A stretch of DNA of 47,209 bases, taken from an uncultured Bacteroidales bacterium (GTDB taxonomy: Bacteria; Bacteroidota; Bacteroidia; Bacteroidales; UBA932). A program made the translations under genes and the position numbers. The stretch spans positions 1 to 47,209 of the forward strand of contig CALVDT010000023.1 in assembly GCA_944326385.1 (NCBI GenBank). The letters run 5' to 3'. The notes under the pieces were generated by a model. That model was not told the origin of the DNA and did not search any database. It saw nothing but the letters and a program-made list of their open reading frames with translations. Within the stretch, counting starts at the first letter, position 1, and every line of letters begins with the position of its first letter. Shown here piece after piece: positions 34,074-43,965 of this stretch.

Positions 34074-37045
34074 ATCGTTTTGTAGTCACAATAACTGCAT
34101 ATCCTGATGTCATCCGTCATCCTGAAAGGGATGGCCGGATCGGTCATCTGTCCGAAAAGCCTTTCAAGCCTTTCATCCATGGCTTCCATGAATCCGTCCA
34201 CGACAGGGCAGCATTCCGGATTCTTCACGAACAGGTCCCTGGTGGAATATATACAGTTGGTGATCCGGCATGAGTCATCCGCCCTTGACTGGAGCATGTA
34301 CTTGTCGTAGATATAAAGTTGCAAGGCTATTTTGGGCCTTTTCCTGTTGTCATCCCCGAACACCGCATCAGTCGTCTCAAGGATTTTTGAAGGAGGGATA
34401 TCCACATCGGCATCCTTCACTTCCCCGGTCTTGTAGTCCACCACCCGGATGTCATGTCCGTCTACCGTATCTATTCTGTCTATGAATCCCTTTATCCTGA
34501 ATCCATGGAAACCGATGAGGAAATTCTTCTCCAGCCCTTCAATACGGAAACTGTCCCGTCCCGCCTTCTCAAGGATATCCAGATCCACCGACAATGTCTT
34601 CATGACATACCTGACAATGACATCGGTGATGACAAGATTCCTCCCGGAGATGTCTATGGCATGCATCTCTCTCATTATCACCTGTCTGACCTTGTCTCTT
34701 ATCCTGTCCTCCCGTTTCAGCCATGAACGGAGATATTCCCGGCTGACATTTTTCAGTCTGGCTCCCTCACGCGGCAGCGCAGCCCATTCCTTGGCAGGAA
34801 GGTCGCTTGCCATGGCCTCCTCACCGAGATAAAGAGCCTGCATCAGTTCATGGAACACCGTCCCGAAAAGCCCTGCATCCATGACTTCCACCACCTCATC
34901 GGCCTTGGTGAGACCTTTGACATAATGGTAATAGAATCTGGCCTGACAGGAGAGATACTCCTGCAGAGATGAAGCTGAAAACGTCATACCTTTTATAAGA
35001 TCGACATCCGCGGCTGTCTTGGGGATATCGGCAGCCTCACCCGGACCTGACAATGCCGCCATCACCACCTGCCTCTCCATCGGGACATTGAAATGATACT
35101 GCAATTGCTTGATGTACCTGCTTTCCTCTCCTGATTTAAGCCCTTCGGTCCTGGAGTCATAAAGCAGCCATACATTTGACGCCCTTGATATCATCCGGTA
35201 GAAATAGTACGCCCATACGGCATCCTGATATTCATATGCAGGAAGGCCGAATCCGCGCCTCAGTTCAGGAGGGATGAAGGACGAGGAGACATTCCGCCTC
35301 GGGAACGTGCCTTCGTTTGCAGAAAGTATCACGATATTGTCGAAATCCAAGGCCCGTGTCTCGAGCGGCCCCATGATCTGCAGCCCCTGCAAAGGCTCTC
35401 CTTTGAACGGCACCGAGACAGGCGACATGATCTGCTTCAGCAGCCTGACGAAAGTCTGCGGCTTGACATCAAGGCCCATCCGGGACAGAGAGGATATCGT
35501 CTTGTGGAATTCCATGGCAAACTCCACTTCGACAGCTTCTGAAGCAGATTTCTTCAAGGCAGGGACCGTAGCTTCAATCACATCCAGGAGATACCGGGCA
35601 AATGCCGAAATCATCCCGGCATCCGCTGCGGTCCTGTCCCCGATGACAGGACGGAAGATCACGGACATCAGACCTCCCGCATCAAGATCCCCCGCCGGGA
35701 TGAAAAGCCGGGACGCCGTAATGACATCAGCGGCAGCTGCGAGACCGGCCTCCCCTGCGGCAAGCCTGAATATCCCGTCCGAGAACAATGTCCTTGCCGG
35801 CTTGTGATAGAAATAATCGCAGCCACCCTTTTTCCGTATATTCATCTGGACATCTATGACAAGATTCATATACTGACAGAATGCGCTGGAAGCCACGGGA
35901 TAGCCCATTGTGACATTTATGTCCCTTATTTCCGGAGGGATAGTGTCGAGTACGGTCATAAGCAGCGACTCGTCTGGCAGCACTACGGCACAGTCTGCAT
36001 TTCCGGCACCGCCGCCAAGCACCCCGACTCTGGAAAGATCTCCGGACGTGTATTCCGCTGCAATCTCACGGAATATATGCGGCAGGATTTTCGCCTGTCC
36101 TGTCGCCGACGGCACGCTTATCACCCGGATATGCGGGACTGGAGGGACTTCGCTGTCAAGGACAGCACTCTGCGGGAATTCCCTCAGATTATCTTCCATG
36201 AAGAATGAAGACCTGTTCGCCCTGTCCTTTATCATTTCACCGGAATAATCCCAGCAGAACTCGGCAAGAGAAGCATCCCGCATCCGTCTCATCACGGTCT
36301 TTTCACATTCATTCAATGCATTGAGCCCTACAAAGACGAATCTGCGGGCATAAGGAAAGACATGGCTCAGGATCTCCTCCGGAGACTGCCCGGCAAAACG
36401 CTCCGCCACGCCGCGATAGACCATTCCATCATACGCCATCCCTTTCCCGGACAGGGCTTTCCGGTAAGCAAGATACATCGGATAGAGGATATTCCATATC
36501 TGGAGGAATCTTTCCTTCACCTTGGGATTGTCGGATTCTATGTCCACCGTCAATTTCCCGTCCCTGTCACTGAAATGGCTTACAAAAGCCTCTATGGCCC
36601 TTCTCTGCCTTTCTGAAAGATACGAATACGAATCCTGTATGCTTTTCAGGTCGGATATGTTGGCAAAAAGCCGGGACGCATCGGCGAGATACTTGTCCAC
36701 ATCGTTGAAGTCATTGATTATGATATCTCCCCAGAAGATGAATTCATCAAGCGGCTCGCCCCTGTCGAAGAGTTCCGAATACACCTTGTAGAGTTCAAGC
36801 AGCAAGGTGACCCTCGGTGTGGGAGATACACCGTATATCCTGTAGATGAAATCATTGATCGTACACATCCACGGCACGAGCATAGGCGCAGGAGACTTTC
36901 CCTGCCGGTCTTCTTCCGAAATGATTCCCGAGAGGTGTTTCATGAAGAACAATTCCGAACGTCTGTTCGGAAATATGAAGCATGTGTCCTCCATGAGCCC
37001 CCTGGCATAATACGAGGCTGCCGTCTGTCTGAGAAAAGGTGTCAT
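34061..37045 (-). CDS. AddB-like PD-(D/E)XK exonuclease subunit
   Basis: A 994-residue partner of the helicase-nuclease. The N-terminal part resembles an inactivated helicase (no GxGKT seen), with CFIFPNRRSELFFMKHL near residue 23. The nuclease domain shows GFIDRIDTVDG and VVDYKTGE (near 860). A cysteine in YLSCQARFYYHY (near 706) and the terminal C-x2-C-x5-C (983, 986, 992) match the AddB iron-sulfur staple that holds the nuclease together. This supports AddAB rather than RecBCD. It follows the rubrerythrin terminator. Confidence 0.88.
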   Translation of the reverse strand: MTPFLRQTAASYYARGLMEDTCFIFPNRRSELFFMKHLSGIISEEDRQGKSPAPMLVPWMCTINDFIYRIYGVSPTPRVTLLLELYKVYSELFDRGEPLDEFIFWGDIIINDFNDVDKYLADASRLFANISDLKSIQDSYSYLSERQRRAIEAFVSHFSDRDGKLTVDIESDNPKVKERFLQIWNILYPMYLAYRKALSGKGMAYDGMVYRGVAERFAGQSPEEILSHVFPYARRFVFVGLNALNECEKTVMRRMRDASLAEFCWDYSGEMIKDRANRSSFFMEDNLREFPQSAVLDSEVPPVPHIRVISVPSATGQAKILPHIFREIAAEYTSGDLSRVGVLGGGAGNADCAVVLPDESLLMTVLDTIPPEIRDINVTMGYPVASSAFCQYMNLVIDVQMNIRKKGGCDYFYHKPARTLFSDGIFRLAAGEAGLAAAADVITASRLFIPAGDLDAGGLMSVIFRPVIGDRTAADAGMISAFARYLLDVIEATVPALKKSASEAVEVEFAMEFHKTISSLSRMGLDVKPQTFVRLLKQIMSPVSVPFKGEPLQGLQIMGPLETRALDFDNIVILSANEGTFPRRNVSSSFIPPELRRGFGLPAYEYQDAVWAYYFYRMISRASNVWLLYDSRTEGLKSGEESRYIKQLQYHFNVPMERQVVMAALSGPGEAADIPKTAADVDLIKGMTFSASSLQEYLSCQARFYYHYVKGLTKADEVVEVMDAGLFGTVFHELMQALYLGEEAMASDLPAKEWAALPREGARLKNVSREYLRSWLKREDRIRDKVRQVIMREMHAIDISGRNLVITDVIVRYVMKTLSVDLDILEKAGRDSFRIEGLEKNFLIGFHGFRIKGFIDRIDTVDGHDIRVVDYKTGEVKDADVDIPPSKILETTDAVFGDDNRKRPKIALQLYIYDKYMLQSRADDSCRITNCIYSTRDLFVKNPECCPVVDGFMEAMDERLERLFGQMTDPAIPFRMTDDIRICSYCDYKTICGR

Positions 37046-37105
37046 ATCCGTATTAAAGGCTTGAAGTTAGCCCTGATTTTCATCAGTTCCAAAATATTCT
37101 GCAAT

Positions 37106-37164
37106 AAAAAAGATGACTCCCGCCTCTGCTCATGATCCGCAATCACATAAAGGCGAGAGTCATC
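37106..37164 (-). terminator. Rho-independent terminator of rubrerythrin
   Basis: GATGACTCCCGCCT (37112-37125) pairs with AGGCGAGAGTCATC (37151-37164), 13 of 14 bases, with a 25-base loop. On the minus strand six Ts follow (37106-37111). A second small hairpin, CCTTCCG-CTC-CGGAAGG (37164-37180), lies between it and the stop codon. This is the clearest intrinsic terminator in the window. Confidence 0.8.
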
Positions 37165-37188
37165 CTTCCGCTCCGGAAGGAATCCGGA

Positions 37189-37743
37189 CTATTTCTTGAA
37201 ATACCTGTTATACAGGCCCTGGAATCCGGCTCCATGGCGGGCCTCATCCTTGCACATCTCGTGAACCGTATCATGGATGGCATCGAGGTTCTTCGCCTTG
37301 GCAAGCTTTGCGATACGGAGCTTGTCCTCGCAGGCACCTGCCTCCGCTTCCATCCTCTTCCTTACATTGGTCTCGGTATCCCATACGACCTCTCCAAGCA
37401 GTTCTGCGAATCTTGATGCATGGTCGGCCTCCTCGAACGCATATCTCTTGAAAGCCTCGGCGATCTCAGGATAGCCTTCCCTGTCGGCCTGGCGGCTCAT
37501 GGCAAGGTACATGCCGACTTCAGAGCATTCCCCTGCGAAATGATCCCTGAGTCCCTGAAGGATTTCAGGGTCCACATCCTTGGCTACGCCTATCTTGTGC
37601 TCATCAGCCCATGTAATGACACCCTCGGTCTCTACAACCTCGACGAACTTGTCTGATTTCGCATGACATACAGGGCATTCTGCCGGTGCGCTTTCGCCTT
37701 CATGCACATAACCGCATACAAGGCATCTGAATTTCTTCTTCAT
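37189..37743 (-). CDS. Reverse rubrerythrin
   Basis: A 184-residue non-haem iron protein for peroxide defence in anaerobes. The rubredoxin domain is N-terminal (C-x2-C at 7-10 and C-x2-C at 23-26), and the ferritin-like di-iron domain follows (about 45-184, with [19 protein letters not shown] and [10 protein letters not shown]). This order is the reverse of classical rubrerythrin. The start at 37743 follows a strong AAAAGGAGAAG site, unusual for this phylum, and a consensus promoter, so strong expression is likely. It is monocistronic. Confidence 0.94.
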   Translation of the reverse strand: MKKKFRCLVCGYVHEGESAPAECPVCHAKSDKFVEVVETEGVITWADEHKIGVAKDVDPEILQGLRDHFAGECSEVGMYLAMSRQADREGYPEIAEAFKRYAFEEADHASRFAELLGEVVWDTETNVRKRMEAEAGACEDKLRIAKLAKAKNLDAIHDTVHEMCKDEARHGAGFQGLYNRYFKK

Positions 37744-37801
37744 GTTCTTCTCCTTTTTATGTTGTTTTCGTAAATTTGAATTATTCAAAATTAGTACGAT
37801 G

Positions 37802-37832
37802 CAAAGGTAATGGATTTTCCGGAAATTGCAAA
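37802..37832 (-). promoter_or_regulatory. Promoter of rubrerythrin
   Basis: TTTG (37829-37832) is followed after 19 bases by TACCTTTG (37802-37809) on the minus strand, a full consensus match. Transcription would start about 52 bases before the ATG. No obvious PerR or OxyR box was identified. Confidence 0.72.
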
Positions 37833-37894
37833 TTTTCGGGACCCGATTTCGAATATTATCAAATCATGGCATTCCGGTGCGGTTGGCCTCGGGC

Positions 37895-38473
37895 TCAAAG
37901 CAGCCTGTTCTCGGCGAAATATTTCCATAAGGGAGCTGCCATGAGAGACTGCCTTATCTTGTCTGCCGTCAGGAGCTGGCGCACCTGGTCACAGGTCAAA
38001 AGACATACGCTGAGATCTTCGGTGCTGTCGAGATGCTGTGATGACTGTTTCGCCACACCAGTGGCAAGGAAGCAGTGGGTAAGATTGCTTGTCGTACTCG
38101 GATTGCCCGATATGAGCATGAACTCTTTCCACTCCCCTCCTCCGAAACCGGTTTCCTCCAGAAGTTCGCGACGGGCGGCCTGCAATGCAGTTTCCCCCTT
38201 TTCGATCACTCCGGCCGGTATCTCATAGCAGGTCTTTCCGAGCCCGTAGCGGAACTGGCGCTCCATTACGAAATGCCCGTCCTCCGTGATGGCGATGACA
38301 TTTATCCAGTCAGGATATTCCAGAACGTAGAACTCCGGATTAATCCTGCCGTCAGGCAGTTTCACCTGATCATGGCGGACTGTCAGCCAAGGACGTCTGA
38401 ACAGATATTCACTGCTCACGGTTTCCCATCTGCCGTCCTCGCTGACAGCGTCATCAATATTGAAATCTTTCAT
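37895..38473 (-). CDS. NUDIX hydrolase, ADP-ribose pyrophosphatase-like
   Basis: A 192-residue NUDIX enzyme. The NUDIX box is complete at residues 88-110 (G-x5-E-x7-REL-LEETGF). The N-terminal WETVSSEYLFRRPWLTV and VMERQFRYG resemble ADP-ribose pyrophosphatases (NudF type), which split ADP-ribose to AMP and ribose-5-phosphate. The start at 38473 comes one base after the fumarase stop, so it is translated from the fumarase message. Confidence 0.9.
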   Translation of the reverse strand: MKDFNIDDAVSEDGRWETVSSEYLFRRPWLTVRHDQVKLPDGRINPEFYVLEYPDWINVIAITEDGHFVMERQFRYGLGKTCYEIPAGVIEKGETALQAARRELLEETGFGGGEWKEFMLISGNPSTTSNLTHCFLATGVAKQSSQHLDSTEDLSVCLLTCDQVRQLLTADKIRQSLMAAPLWKYFAENRLL

Positions 38474-38474
38474 A

Positions 38475-40091
38475 CTACAGTCCGAACTTCTTGAAGAAAT
38501 CATTTCCCTTGTCATCCACGAGGATGAAAGCAGGGAAATCCTCCACACGGATTTTCCATATAGCCTCCATGCCGAGTTCAGGATATTCCAGACACTCGAT
38601 GGACTTGATGTTGTTCTGTGCCAGGATGGCTGCAGGACCTCCGATGGACCCGAGATAGAAACCGCCGTGCTTCTTGCAGGCATCAGTCACCTGCTGGCTT
38701 CTGTTGCCTTTGGCGAGCATCACCATACTGCCGCCATGAGACTGGAAGAGGTCTACATACGGATCCATACGGCCGGCTGTGGTAGGACCCATGGAACCGC
38801 AAGGCATACCTTCCGGCGTTTTAGCCGGGCCTGCATAATAGACAGGATGGTCTTTCAGATACTGAGGCATGTCCTCTCCCCTGTCAAGGCGTTCCTTGAT
38901 CTTCGCATGGGCTATGTCACGTGCCACTATGATGGTTCCGTTCAGGCTCAGACGGGTGGATACCGGATATTTGTGCAGTTCACCGAGTATCTCTGACATA
39001 GGCTGGTCAAGATTTATCTTCACGGCATCGCCTTCGCCTGCCTGGCGGAGTTCTTCAGGAATAAGACGTCCTGGGTTGTCATCCAGTTTCTCTATCCAGA
39101 TACCGTCCTTGTTTATCTTGCACTTGATATTCCTGTCCGCAGAACAGCTCACACCGAGACCCACAGGGCAGCTTGCACCATGGCGCGGGAGTCTGATGAT
39201 ACGTATGTCATGGGCATAATACTTGCCGCCGAACTGTGCCCCGAGGCCCAGTCTGTGTGCAGCCTCCAGCACCTCCTGCTCCAGAGCCACATCTCTGAAT
39301 GCCCGCCCTGTCTCATCACCTGAAACAGGCAGAGTGTCATAATAATGGGTGGAAGCCAGCTTCACGGTCAGCAGGTTCTTTTCTGCAGACGTACCTCCGA
39401 TGACGAACGCGATATGATACGGAGGGCATGCCGCAGTGCCGAGAGTCTTCATCTTCGACACCAGAAACGGAACCAGAGTCTGAGGATTCAGGATGGCCTT
39501 CGTCTCCTGGTAGAGGTAAGTCTTGTTCGCGGAACCTCCGCCTTTTGTCACGCACAGGAACCTGTATTCCATGCCCTCGACAGCCTCGATATCTATCTGT
39601 GCGGGGAGATTGCATTTCGTGTTGACTTCCTCGTACATTGAAAGCGGAGCATTCTGCGAATAGCGGAGCTTTTCCTCCGTATATGTCTTGAATACACCGA
39701 GAGACAGAGCCTCTTCATCGCAATACCCTGTCCAGACCTGCTGTCCTTTCTCGCCATGGACTATCGCAGTACCGGTGTCCTGACAGAAAGGAAGCACCCC
39801 TTTTGCAGCCACCTCGGCATTGCGCAGGAATGTAAGGGCCACGTATTTGTCATTGTCGCTGGCTTCGGGATCGGACAGGATCTTCGCCACCTGTTCGTTG
39901 TGCGCAGGACGGAGCATGAATGAAACATCACGGAAAGCGGCATTGGCCATGGCCGTCAGTCCCTCTTTCTCCACTTTCAGGATCGGTTTGCCCTCGAATT
40001 CGCTTACTGACACATAGTCTTTGGTCAGCAGATAATACTCAGTCTTGTCCTCGCCAAGCTGAAACATCGGTGCATATTTGAACTCTACCAT
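38475..40091 (-). CDS. Fumarate hydratase, class I (iron-sulfur)
   Basis: A 538-residue single-chain class I fumarase converting fumarate and malate. The alpha part is N-terminal, with cluster cysteines in [10 protein letters not shown] (near 101), [10 protein letters not shown] (near 224) and CSADRNIKC (near 320); the beta part from about 360 has [25 protein letters not shown] and a terminal [10 protein letters not shown]. The 4Fe-4S cluster makes it oxygen-sensitive, fitting an anaerobe that makes succinate through the reductive branch. No tight promoter match was found; a structured spacer lies upstream. Confidence 0.95.
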   Translation of the reverse strand: MVEFKYAPMFQLGEDKTEYYLLTKDYVSVSEFEGKPILKVEKEGLTAMANAAFRDVSFMLRPAHNEQVAKILSDPEASDNDKYVALTFLRNAEVAAKGVLPFCQDTGTAIVHGEKGQQVWTGYCDEEALSLGVFKTYTEEKLRYSQNAPLSMYEEVNTKCNLPAQIDIEAVEGMEYRFLCVTKGGGSANKTYLYQETKAILNPQTLVPFLVSKMKTLGTAACPPYHIAFVIGGTSAEKNLLTVKLASTHYYDTLPVSGDETGRAFRDVALEQEVLEAAHRLGLGAQFGGKYYAHDIRIIRLPRHGASCPVGLGVSCSADRNIKCKINKDGIWIEKLDDNPGRLIPEELRQAGEGDAVKINLDQPMSEILGELHKYPVSTRLSLNGTIIVARDIAHAKIKERLDRGEDMPQYLKDHPVYYAGPAKTPEGMPCGSMGPTTAGRMDPYVDLFQSHGGSMVMLAKGNRSQQVTDACKKHGGFYLGSIGGPAAILAQNNIKSIECLEYPELGMEAIWKIRVEDFPAFILVDDKGNDFFKKFGL

Positions 40092-40123
40092 ATCAATTGT
40101 TGTTTAACTTTTTTCGGAAATAT

Positions 40124-40236
40124 TTGCCCGAGGGCAATAAAAAATTGGCCTAGCGAGGAACACACTCCGCCATACCTCTCGGCTTATCACTCGGTTATGG
40201 GGATCCCGCCACTTCAAGCTGCGGTCACTTCGTGAC
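40124..40236. other. Structured spacer between prfB and fumarase
   Basis: The 179-base gap holds a palindrome TTGCCCGAGGGCAA (40124-40137) followed by an A-run on the plus strand, a near-tandem pair CTCGGCTTATCA/CTCGGTTATGG (40178-40200), and the hairpin GTCAC-TTC-GTGAC (40224-40236) inside a wider GCGG...CCGC pairing. On the transcribed (minus) strand the last hairpin has a GAA loop, like those in the 25.9-kb element. No ORF or full promoter is visible. Confidence 0.5.
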
Positions 40237-40270
40237 TTTTGACCCGCCCTCGTAACTGTCACCGAATACC

Positions 40271-41389
40271 TTATTTGCCGGAACCGGCACCCATAAGATA
40301 AACCTTCATGAACTCATTCAGGTCACCGTCCAGAACTCCCTGGGTGTCAGAGGTCTCATAGCCCGTGCGCAAGTCCTTCACCATCTTGTACGGATGCAGG
40401 ACATAGCTCCTGATCTGGGAGCCCCATTCGATTTTCTTTTTCTGGCCCTCCAATTCGGCCTGTTTTTCCTGGCGCTTCTTGAGTTCCAGGTCATACAGAC
40501 GCGATTTCAGGATGCGCAGGGCATTCTGGCGGTTGTCCAGCTGGGATCGGGTCTCCGTGTTCTCCACCACTATTCCCGTCGGGACATGCTTCACGCGCAC
40601 TCCGGTCTCCACCTTGTTCACATTCTGCCCGCCGGCCCCGCTCGAACGGTAAGTGTCCCACTCCAGGTCGGCAGGGTTGATTTCTATCTCTATGGTATCA
40701 TCGACAAGAGGATATACGAATACTGACGAAAACGTGGTCTGCCGCTTGCCCTGGGCATTGAACGGAGATATGCGCACCAGCCTGTGCACTCCACTCTCCG
40801 CCTTCAGGTAGCCGAATGCGTAGTCTCCCTCGAACTGTATGGTGGCGGACTTGATACCGGCATCCTCTCCCTCAAGGAGATCTGTGACAGTGAGTTTGTA
40901 GCCGTTTCTCTCCCCCCAACGCATATACATGCGCATGAGCATGGACGACCAGTCGTTCGCCTCGGTACCGCCGGCTCCGGAATTTATCGTAAGTATCGCC
41001 CCGAGATTGTCTCCCTCCTCACCCAGCATGTTTTTCAGTTCCAGATTCTCAACCAGTTTTGAGGCAGATTCGTATCCGGCAGCCAGCTCCTTCATCTCGG
41101 CAGTCTCCACCTCTTCCGAAGAAGCATCGGCACTCTCTTTCGCAAACTCATAGAGGACATCCAGATCCGCCACTGCCGAAGCCGCCTCGTCATAACCTGT
41201 CACCCATGATTTCACGCCGGACAGTTCCTTCAGATACTTTTCCGCTTCCTTGGGATCATCCCAGAATCCCGCCTCCAGGGTCTTTTTCAGTTTCTCCTCC
41301 ACTTCCTGACGCTTCCCGTCTATATTGAGACACCTGTCCAGGGTCTCCACCCTCTGTCTAAGGTCCTTTATCTGCTCTGCTGTTATCAT
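40271..41389 (-). CDS. prfB: Peptide chain release factor 2
   Basis: A 372-residue class I release factor reading UAA and UGA. The SPF stop-codon motif is at 208-210 (RISPFNAQGK) and GGQ at 253-255 (SGAGGQNVNKVET). Near codon 20-25, where many bacteria have an in-frame UGA and a +1 frameshift for self-regulation, the frame reads straight through as RCLNIDGK, so that control is absent. The start at 41389 gives the usual short N-terminus; a longer frame from 41422 also exists. Confidence 0.96.
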   Translation of the reverse strand: MITAEQIKDLRQRVETLDRCLNIDGKRQEVEEKLKKTLEAGFWDDPKEAEKYLKELSGVKSWVTGYDEAASAVADLDVLYEFAKESADASSEEVETAEMKELAAGYESASKLVENLELKNMLGEEGDNLGAILTINSGAGGTEANDWSSMLMRMYMRWGERNGYKLTVTDLLEGEDAGIKSATIQFEGDYAFGYLKAESGVHRLVRISPFNAQGKRQTTFSSVFVYPLVDDTIEIEINPADLEWDTYRSSGAGGQNVNKVETGVRVKHVPTGIVVENTETRSQLDNRQNALRILKSRLYDLELKKRQEKQAELEGQKKKIEWGSQIRSYVLHPYKMVKDLRTGYETSDTQGVLDGDLNEFMKVYLMGAGSGK

Positions 41390-41471
41390 CTTTATGGATT
41401 TTCTTTCATGAGGGTAAGTCAAAAGGTGAAAGCCACACCCCCATCCTGCAAAGATAGAAAATTTTCACATA

Positions 41472-42509
41472 TCACACCAGCTCTATACCATGCTCACGGC
41501 AGATGGCAACCATATCCTCCGGCCAGATGCTGCTCTGGATTTCACCGATATGGGCCTTGCGGAGCAGATACATGCACAGACGCGACTGGCCTATGCCTCC
41601 GCCTATCGTACAAGGAAGTTCACCGGCAAGGAGCATTTTATGGAAATACAGGTCCTTTTTCCATTCCTGATGTCTGACAGCCAGCTGCCTCTCCATAGCC
41701 GTTTCATCCACCCTGATCCCCATGCTCGACACTTCAAAAGCGCTCTGCAGCACCGGATTCCATAACAGAATATCTCCGTTCAACCCCTTGAAACCATACG
41801 AATCCACCGTACTCCAGTCATCATAATCAGCGGCACGTCCGTCATGCGGCTTCCCGTCAGACAGATCTGCACCTATTCCTATCACAAATACCGCCTTATG
41901 CTGCCGGACTATCTCGTTCTCCCTTTCCTTCGGCGCCATGTCAGGATAAAGCTGCAGCAACTCCTCGGAGTGAATGAAGAAAATATCCTCAGGCAGCATC
42001 GGCTCTATCTGCGGGAACTCCACGAAGACCTTGTTCTCAGTCACCTTTATGGCCTCGTAGATCCTGCGCACGGTAGCTTTCAGGAAATGGATGTTCCTGT
42101 CCTCCCTGCGTATCACCTTCTCCCAGTCCCACTGGTCGACATAGATTGAATGCAGATTGTCCAGGTCCTCGTCCGGTCTCAGCGCGTTCATGTCCGTATA
42201 GATGCCGCGGCCGGGCCCCACTCCCATCTGCGCCAGTTTCAGCCTTTTCCACTTCGCCAGAGAATGCACCACCTCCGCCGGCCTTTCTCCCATCGACTTT
42301 ATCGGGAAAGACACCGGCCTCTCCACACTGTTCAGGTCATCGTTTATACCTGTCCCGGAGAGCACCATCATAGGTGCGGTCACCCTCAGCAGAGCCAGCT
42401 GGGCCGACAGGTTTTCCTGGAACATATCCTTCACATATTTGATTGCTTTTTCAGTATTCTCTACATTTTCGAGCACATTCCTGTACCCTTCGGGCAACAT
42501 AAGCGGCAT
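41472..42509 (-). CDS. asnA: Aspartate--ammonia ligase (asparagine synthetase A)
   Basis: A 345-residue class II-synthetase-like enzyme that makes asparagine from aspartate, ammonia and ATP. The signatures VTAPMMVLSGTGINDDLNS (near 44-62), GIYTDMNALRPDED and the C-terminal IGGGIGQSRLCMYLL are complete. The ammonia-dependent form suits a gut or anaerobic habitat with ample ammonium. It is divergent from cysK with its own -7 box. Confidence 0.96.
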   Translation of the reverse strand: MPLMLPEGYRNVLENVENTEKAIKYVKDMFQENLSAQLALLRVTAPMMVLSGTGINDDLNSVERPVSFPIKSMGERPAEVVHSLAKWKRLKLAQMGVGPGRGIYTDMNALRPDEDLDNLHSIYVDQWDWEKVIRREDRNIHFLKATVRRIYEAIKVTENKVFVEFPQIEPMLPEDIFFIHSEELLQLYPDMAPKERENEIVRQHKAVFVIGIGADLSDGKPHDGRAADYDDWSTVDSYGFKGLNGDILLWNPVLQSAFEVSSMGIRVDETAMERQLAVRHQEWKKDLYFHKMLLAGELPCTIGGGIGQSRLCMYLLRKAHIGEIQSSIWPEDMVAICREHGIELV

Positions 42510-42539
42510 AATCTTCTGTTTTTATTCTGTCAAATCATA

Positions 42540-42590
42540 CAAAATTAAGAAAAGTCGCGATATAACGCGGCCAATCGAACGATAAATTTG
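42540..42590. promoter_or_regulatory. Divergent promoters of asnA and cysK
   Basis: TAATTTTG on the minus strand (42540-42547) lies about 30 bases before the asnA ATG; TAAATTTG on the plus strand (42583-42590) lies about 46 bases before cysK. Both fit TAnnTTTG exactly. -33 boxes are weak (a TTG at 24-base spacing for asnA; none clear for cysK). Confidence 0.55.
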
Positions 42591-42636
42591 AGTATATTCG
42601 CGGAAATAAACGGACTCAACGGAAAAAGACGGAATA

Positions 42637-43545
42637 ATGGACATAAAGGACAATATACTCGGCACCATCGGCAACACCCCGATGGTCCGCATAAACAGGC
42701 TTAACCCCAATCCGGCAGTCAACATATTCGCCAAACTGGAAGGATTCAACCCTACCGGCAGCATAAAGGACAGGATTGCCCTTAAAATGATAGAGGATGC
42801 AGAAAACGACGGCAGGCTGAAGCCAGGCCAGACCATCATAGAACCGACTTCAGGCAATACCGGCATCGGACTCGCCATCGTCGGAATCATCAAAGGCTAC
42901 TCAGTGGAAATCGTCATGAGCAGCGCCGTATCTGTGGAACGGAGGAAGATTATCCGCTCATACGGAGCCACAGTCACGCTGACTCCGGGAAATGAAGGCA
43001 CAGACGGAGCTATCCGTCTGGCCAGGAAGAAAGTAGCGGAGAATCCCGGGAAATACTTCATGCCTGACCAGTTCAAGAATGCGGCCAACTATCTCACGCA
43101 CTACCAGTCCACCGCCCTGGAAATCTGGCAGCAGACAGGAGGCAGGATAGATTATCTGGTCTGCGCCCTCGGCACGTCCGGCACGATCATGGGTCTGTCG
43201 AAATTCCTGAAGGTAATGAACCCGGACATCAAGGTGGTGTGCGCACATCCTGTACGAGGGCATTACATCCAGGGACTCAAGAACATGGAGGAAGCGATTG
43301 TACCGGCCATATACGACCCGTCGCAGATAGACATCCAGGAAATGATCGAAAGCGAGGAAGCCATCACCATGGCCCGCCGCATCATAGCCGAAGAGGCTAT
43401 CTTCGCCGGTATGAGCAGCGGTGCCGCCATGCTCGCAGCCGCCCGTACCGCTGCCAGAATCGACAAGGGCAACATAGTGGTCGTCTTCCCTGATCGTGCC
43501 GAGAAATACCTCAGCACCAGCATGTTCTCGGAGATTGAAGGATAA
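42637..43545 (+). CDS. cysK: Cysteine synthase A (O-acetylserine sulfhydrylase)
   Basis: A 302-residue PLP enzyme joining O-acetylserine and sulfide to cysteine. The PLP lysine is in GSIKDR (K44), the substrate loop TSGNTG at 71-76, and the phosphate-binding GTSGTIMG near 178. Length and motifs fit CysK or CysM; CysK is preferred for the loop sequence. It is the last clear core-metabolism gene before the accessory stretch. Confidence 0.94.
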   Translation: MDIKDNILGTIGNTPMVRINRLNPNPAVNIFAKLEGFNPTGSIKDRIALKMIEDAENDGRLKPGQTIIEPTSGNTGIGLAIVGIIKGYSVEIVMSSAVSVERRKIIRSYGATVTLTPGNEGTDGAIRLARKKVAENPGKYFMPDQFKNAANYLTHYQSTALEIWQQTGGRIDYLVCALGTSGTIMGLSKFLKVMNPDIKVVCAHPVRGHYIQGLKNMEEAIVPAIYDPSQIDIQEMIESEEAITMARRIIAEEAIFAGMSSGAAMLAAARTAARIDKGNIVVVFPDRAEKYLSTSMFSEIEG

Positions 43546-43569
43546 GAAATGATTAGCATCCGTGATGTA

Positions 43570-43600
43570 TTGCCAATAAGCGAAATAATTACTATTTTTG
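43570..43600 (+). promoter_or_regulatory. Promoter of hipBA
   Basis: TTG (43570-43572) precedes TATTTTTG (43593-43600) by 20 bases, a good phylum-type promoter, with about 50 bases to the hipB ATG. TATATT (43627-43632) and AATATA (43646-43651) form an inverted pair in the leader, and ATATT-ATGG-AATAT spans the start codon; these could be HipB operators, but this is a guess. Confidence 0.55.
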
Positions 43601-43653
43601 ACATATTATTTTAAGCGATAGACGGGTATATTTCTGCTTTGACACAATATATT

Positions 43654-43965
43654 ATGGAATATAGTTTCGATATTTTCGACAAGAATCCTGAGCGTCTGGC
43701 AAAAATTCTGGCGGAAAACTGCCGCAAGCGCAGGCTTGACAAGGGACTGAGCAGGCGTAGTCTCTCTGAAATAACCGGTATCCCGGAACCGACACTCGAG
43801 CGTTTTGAAACCAAGGGAAAGATATCTCTCGAAGCATTCCTGAAACTGGTTGTTGAATTCGGCTGGTTCGATGAAATGAGTGCCATTATGAGTAAAAGCA
43901 AGTTCTCAACCGGAGAGGAGCTTGAGACAATAAACAAGAACCAGGGAAGACAGAAAGGGAGATGA
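43654..43965 (+). CDS. hipB: HipB-like antitoxin, XRE-type helix-turn-helix protein
   Basis: A 103-residue DNA-binding protein with a helix-turn-helix at about residues 11-65 (LAKILAENCRKRRLDKGLSR, LSEITGIPEPTLERFE). The tail is short, polar and basic. As in other HipBA operons it precedes the kinase toxin, overlapping it by ATGA (43962-43965). It should repress the operon and hold HipA inactive. The start at 43654 is preferred over 43639. The fold is clear; the antitoxin role rests on context. Confidence 0.85.
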   Translation: MEYSFDIFDKNPERLAKILAENCRKRRLDKGLSRRSLSEITGIPEPTLERFETKGKISLEAFLKLVVEFGWFDEMSAIMSKSKFSTGEELETINKNQGRQKGR

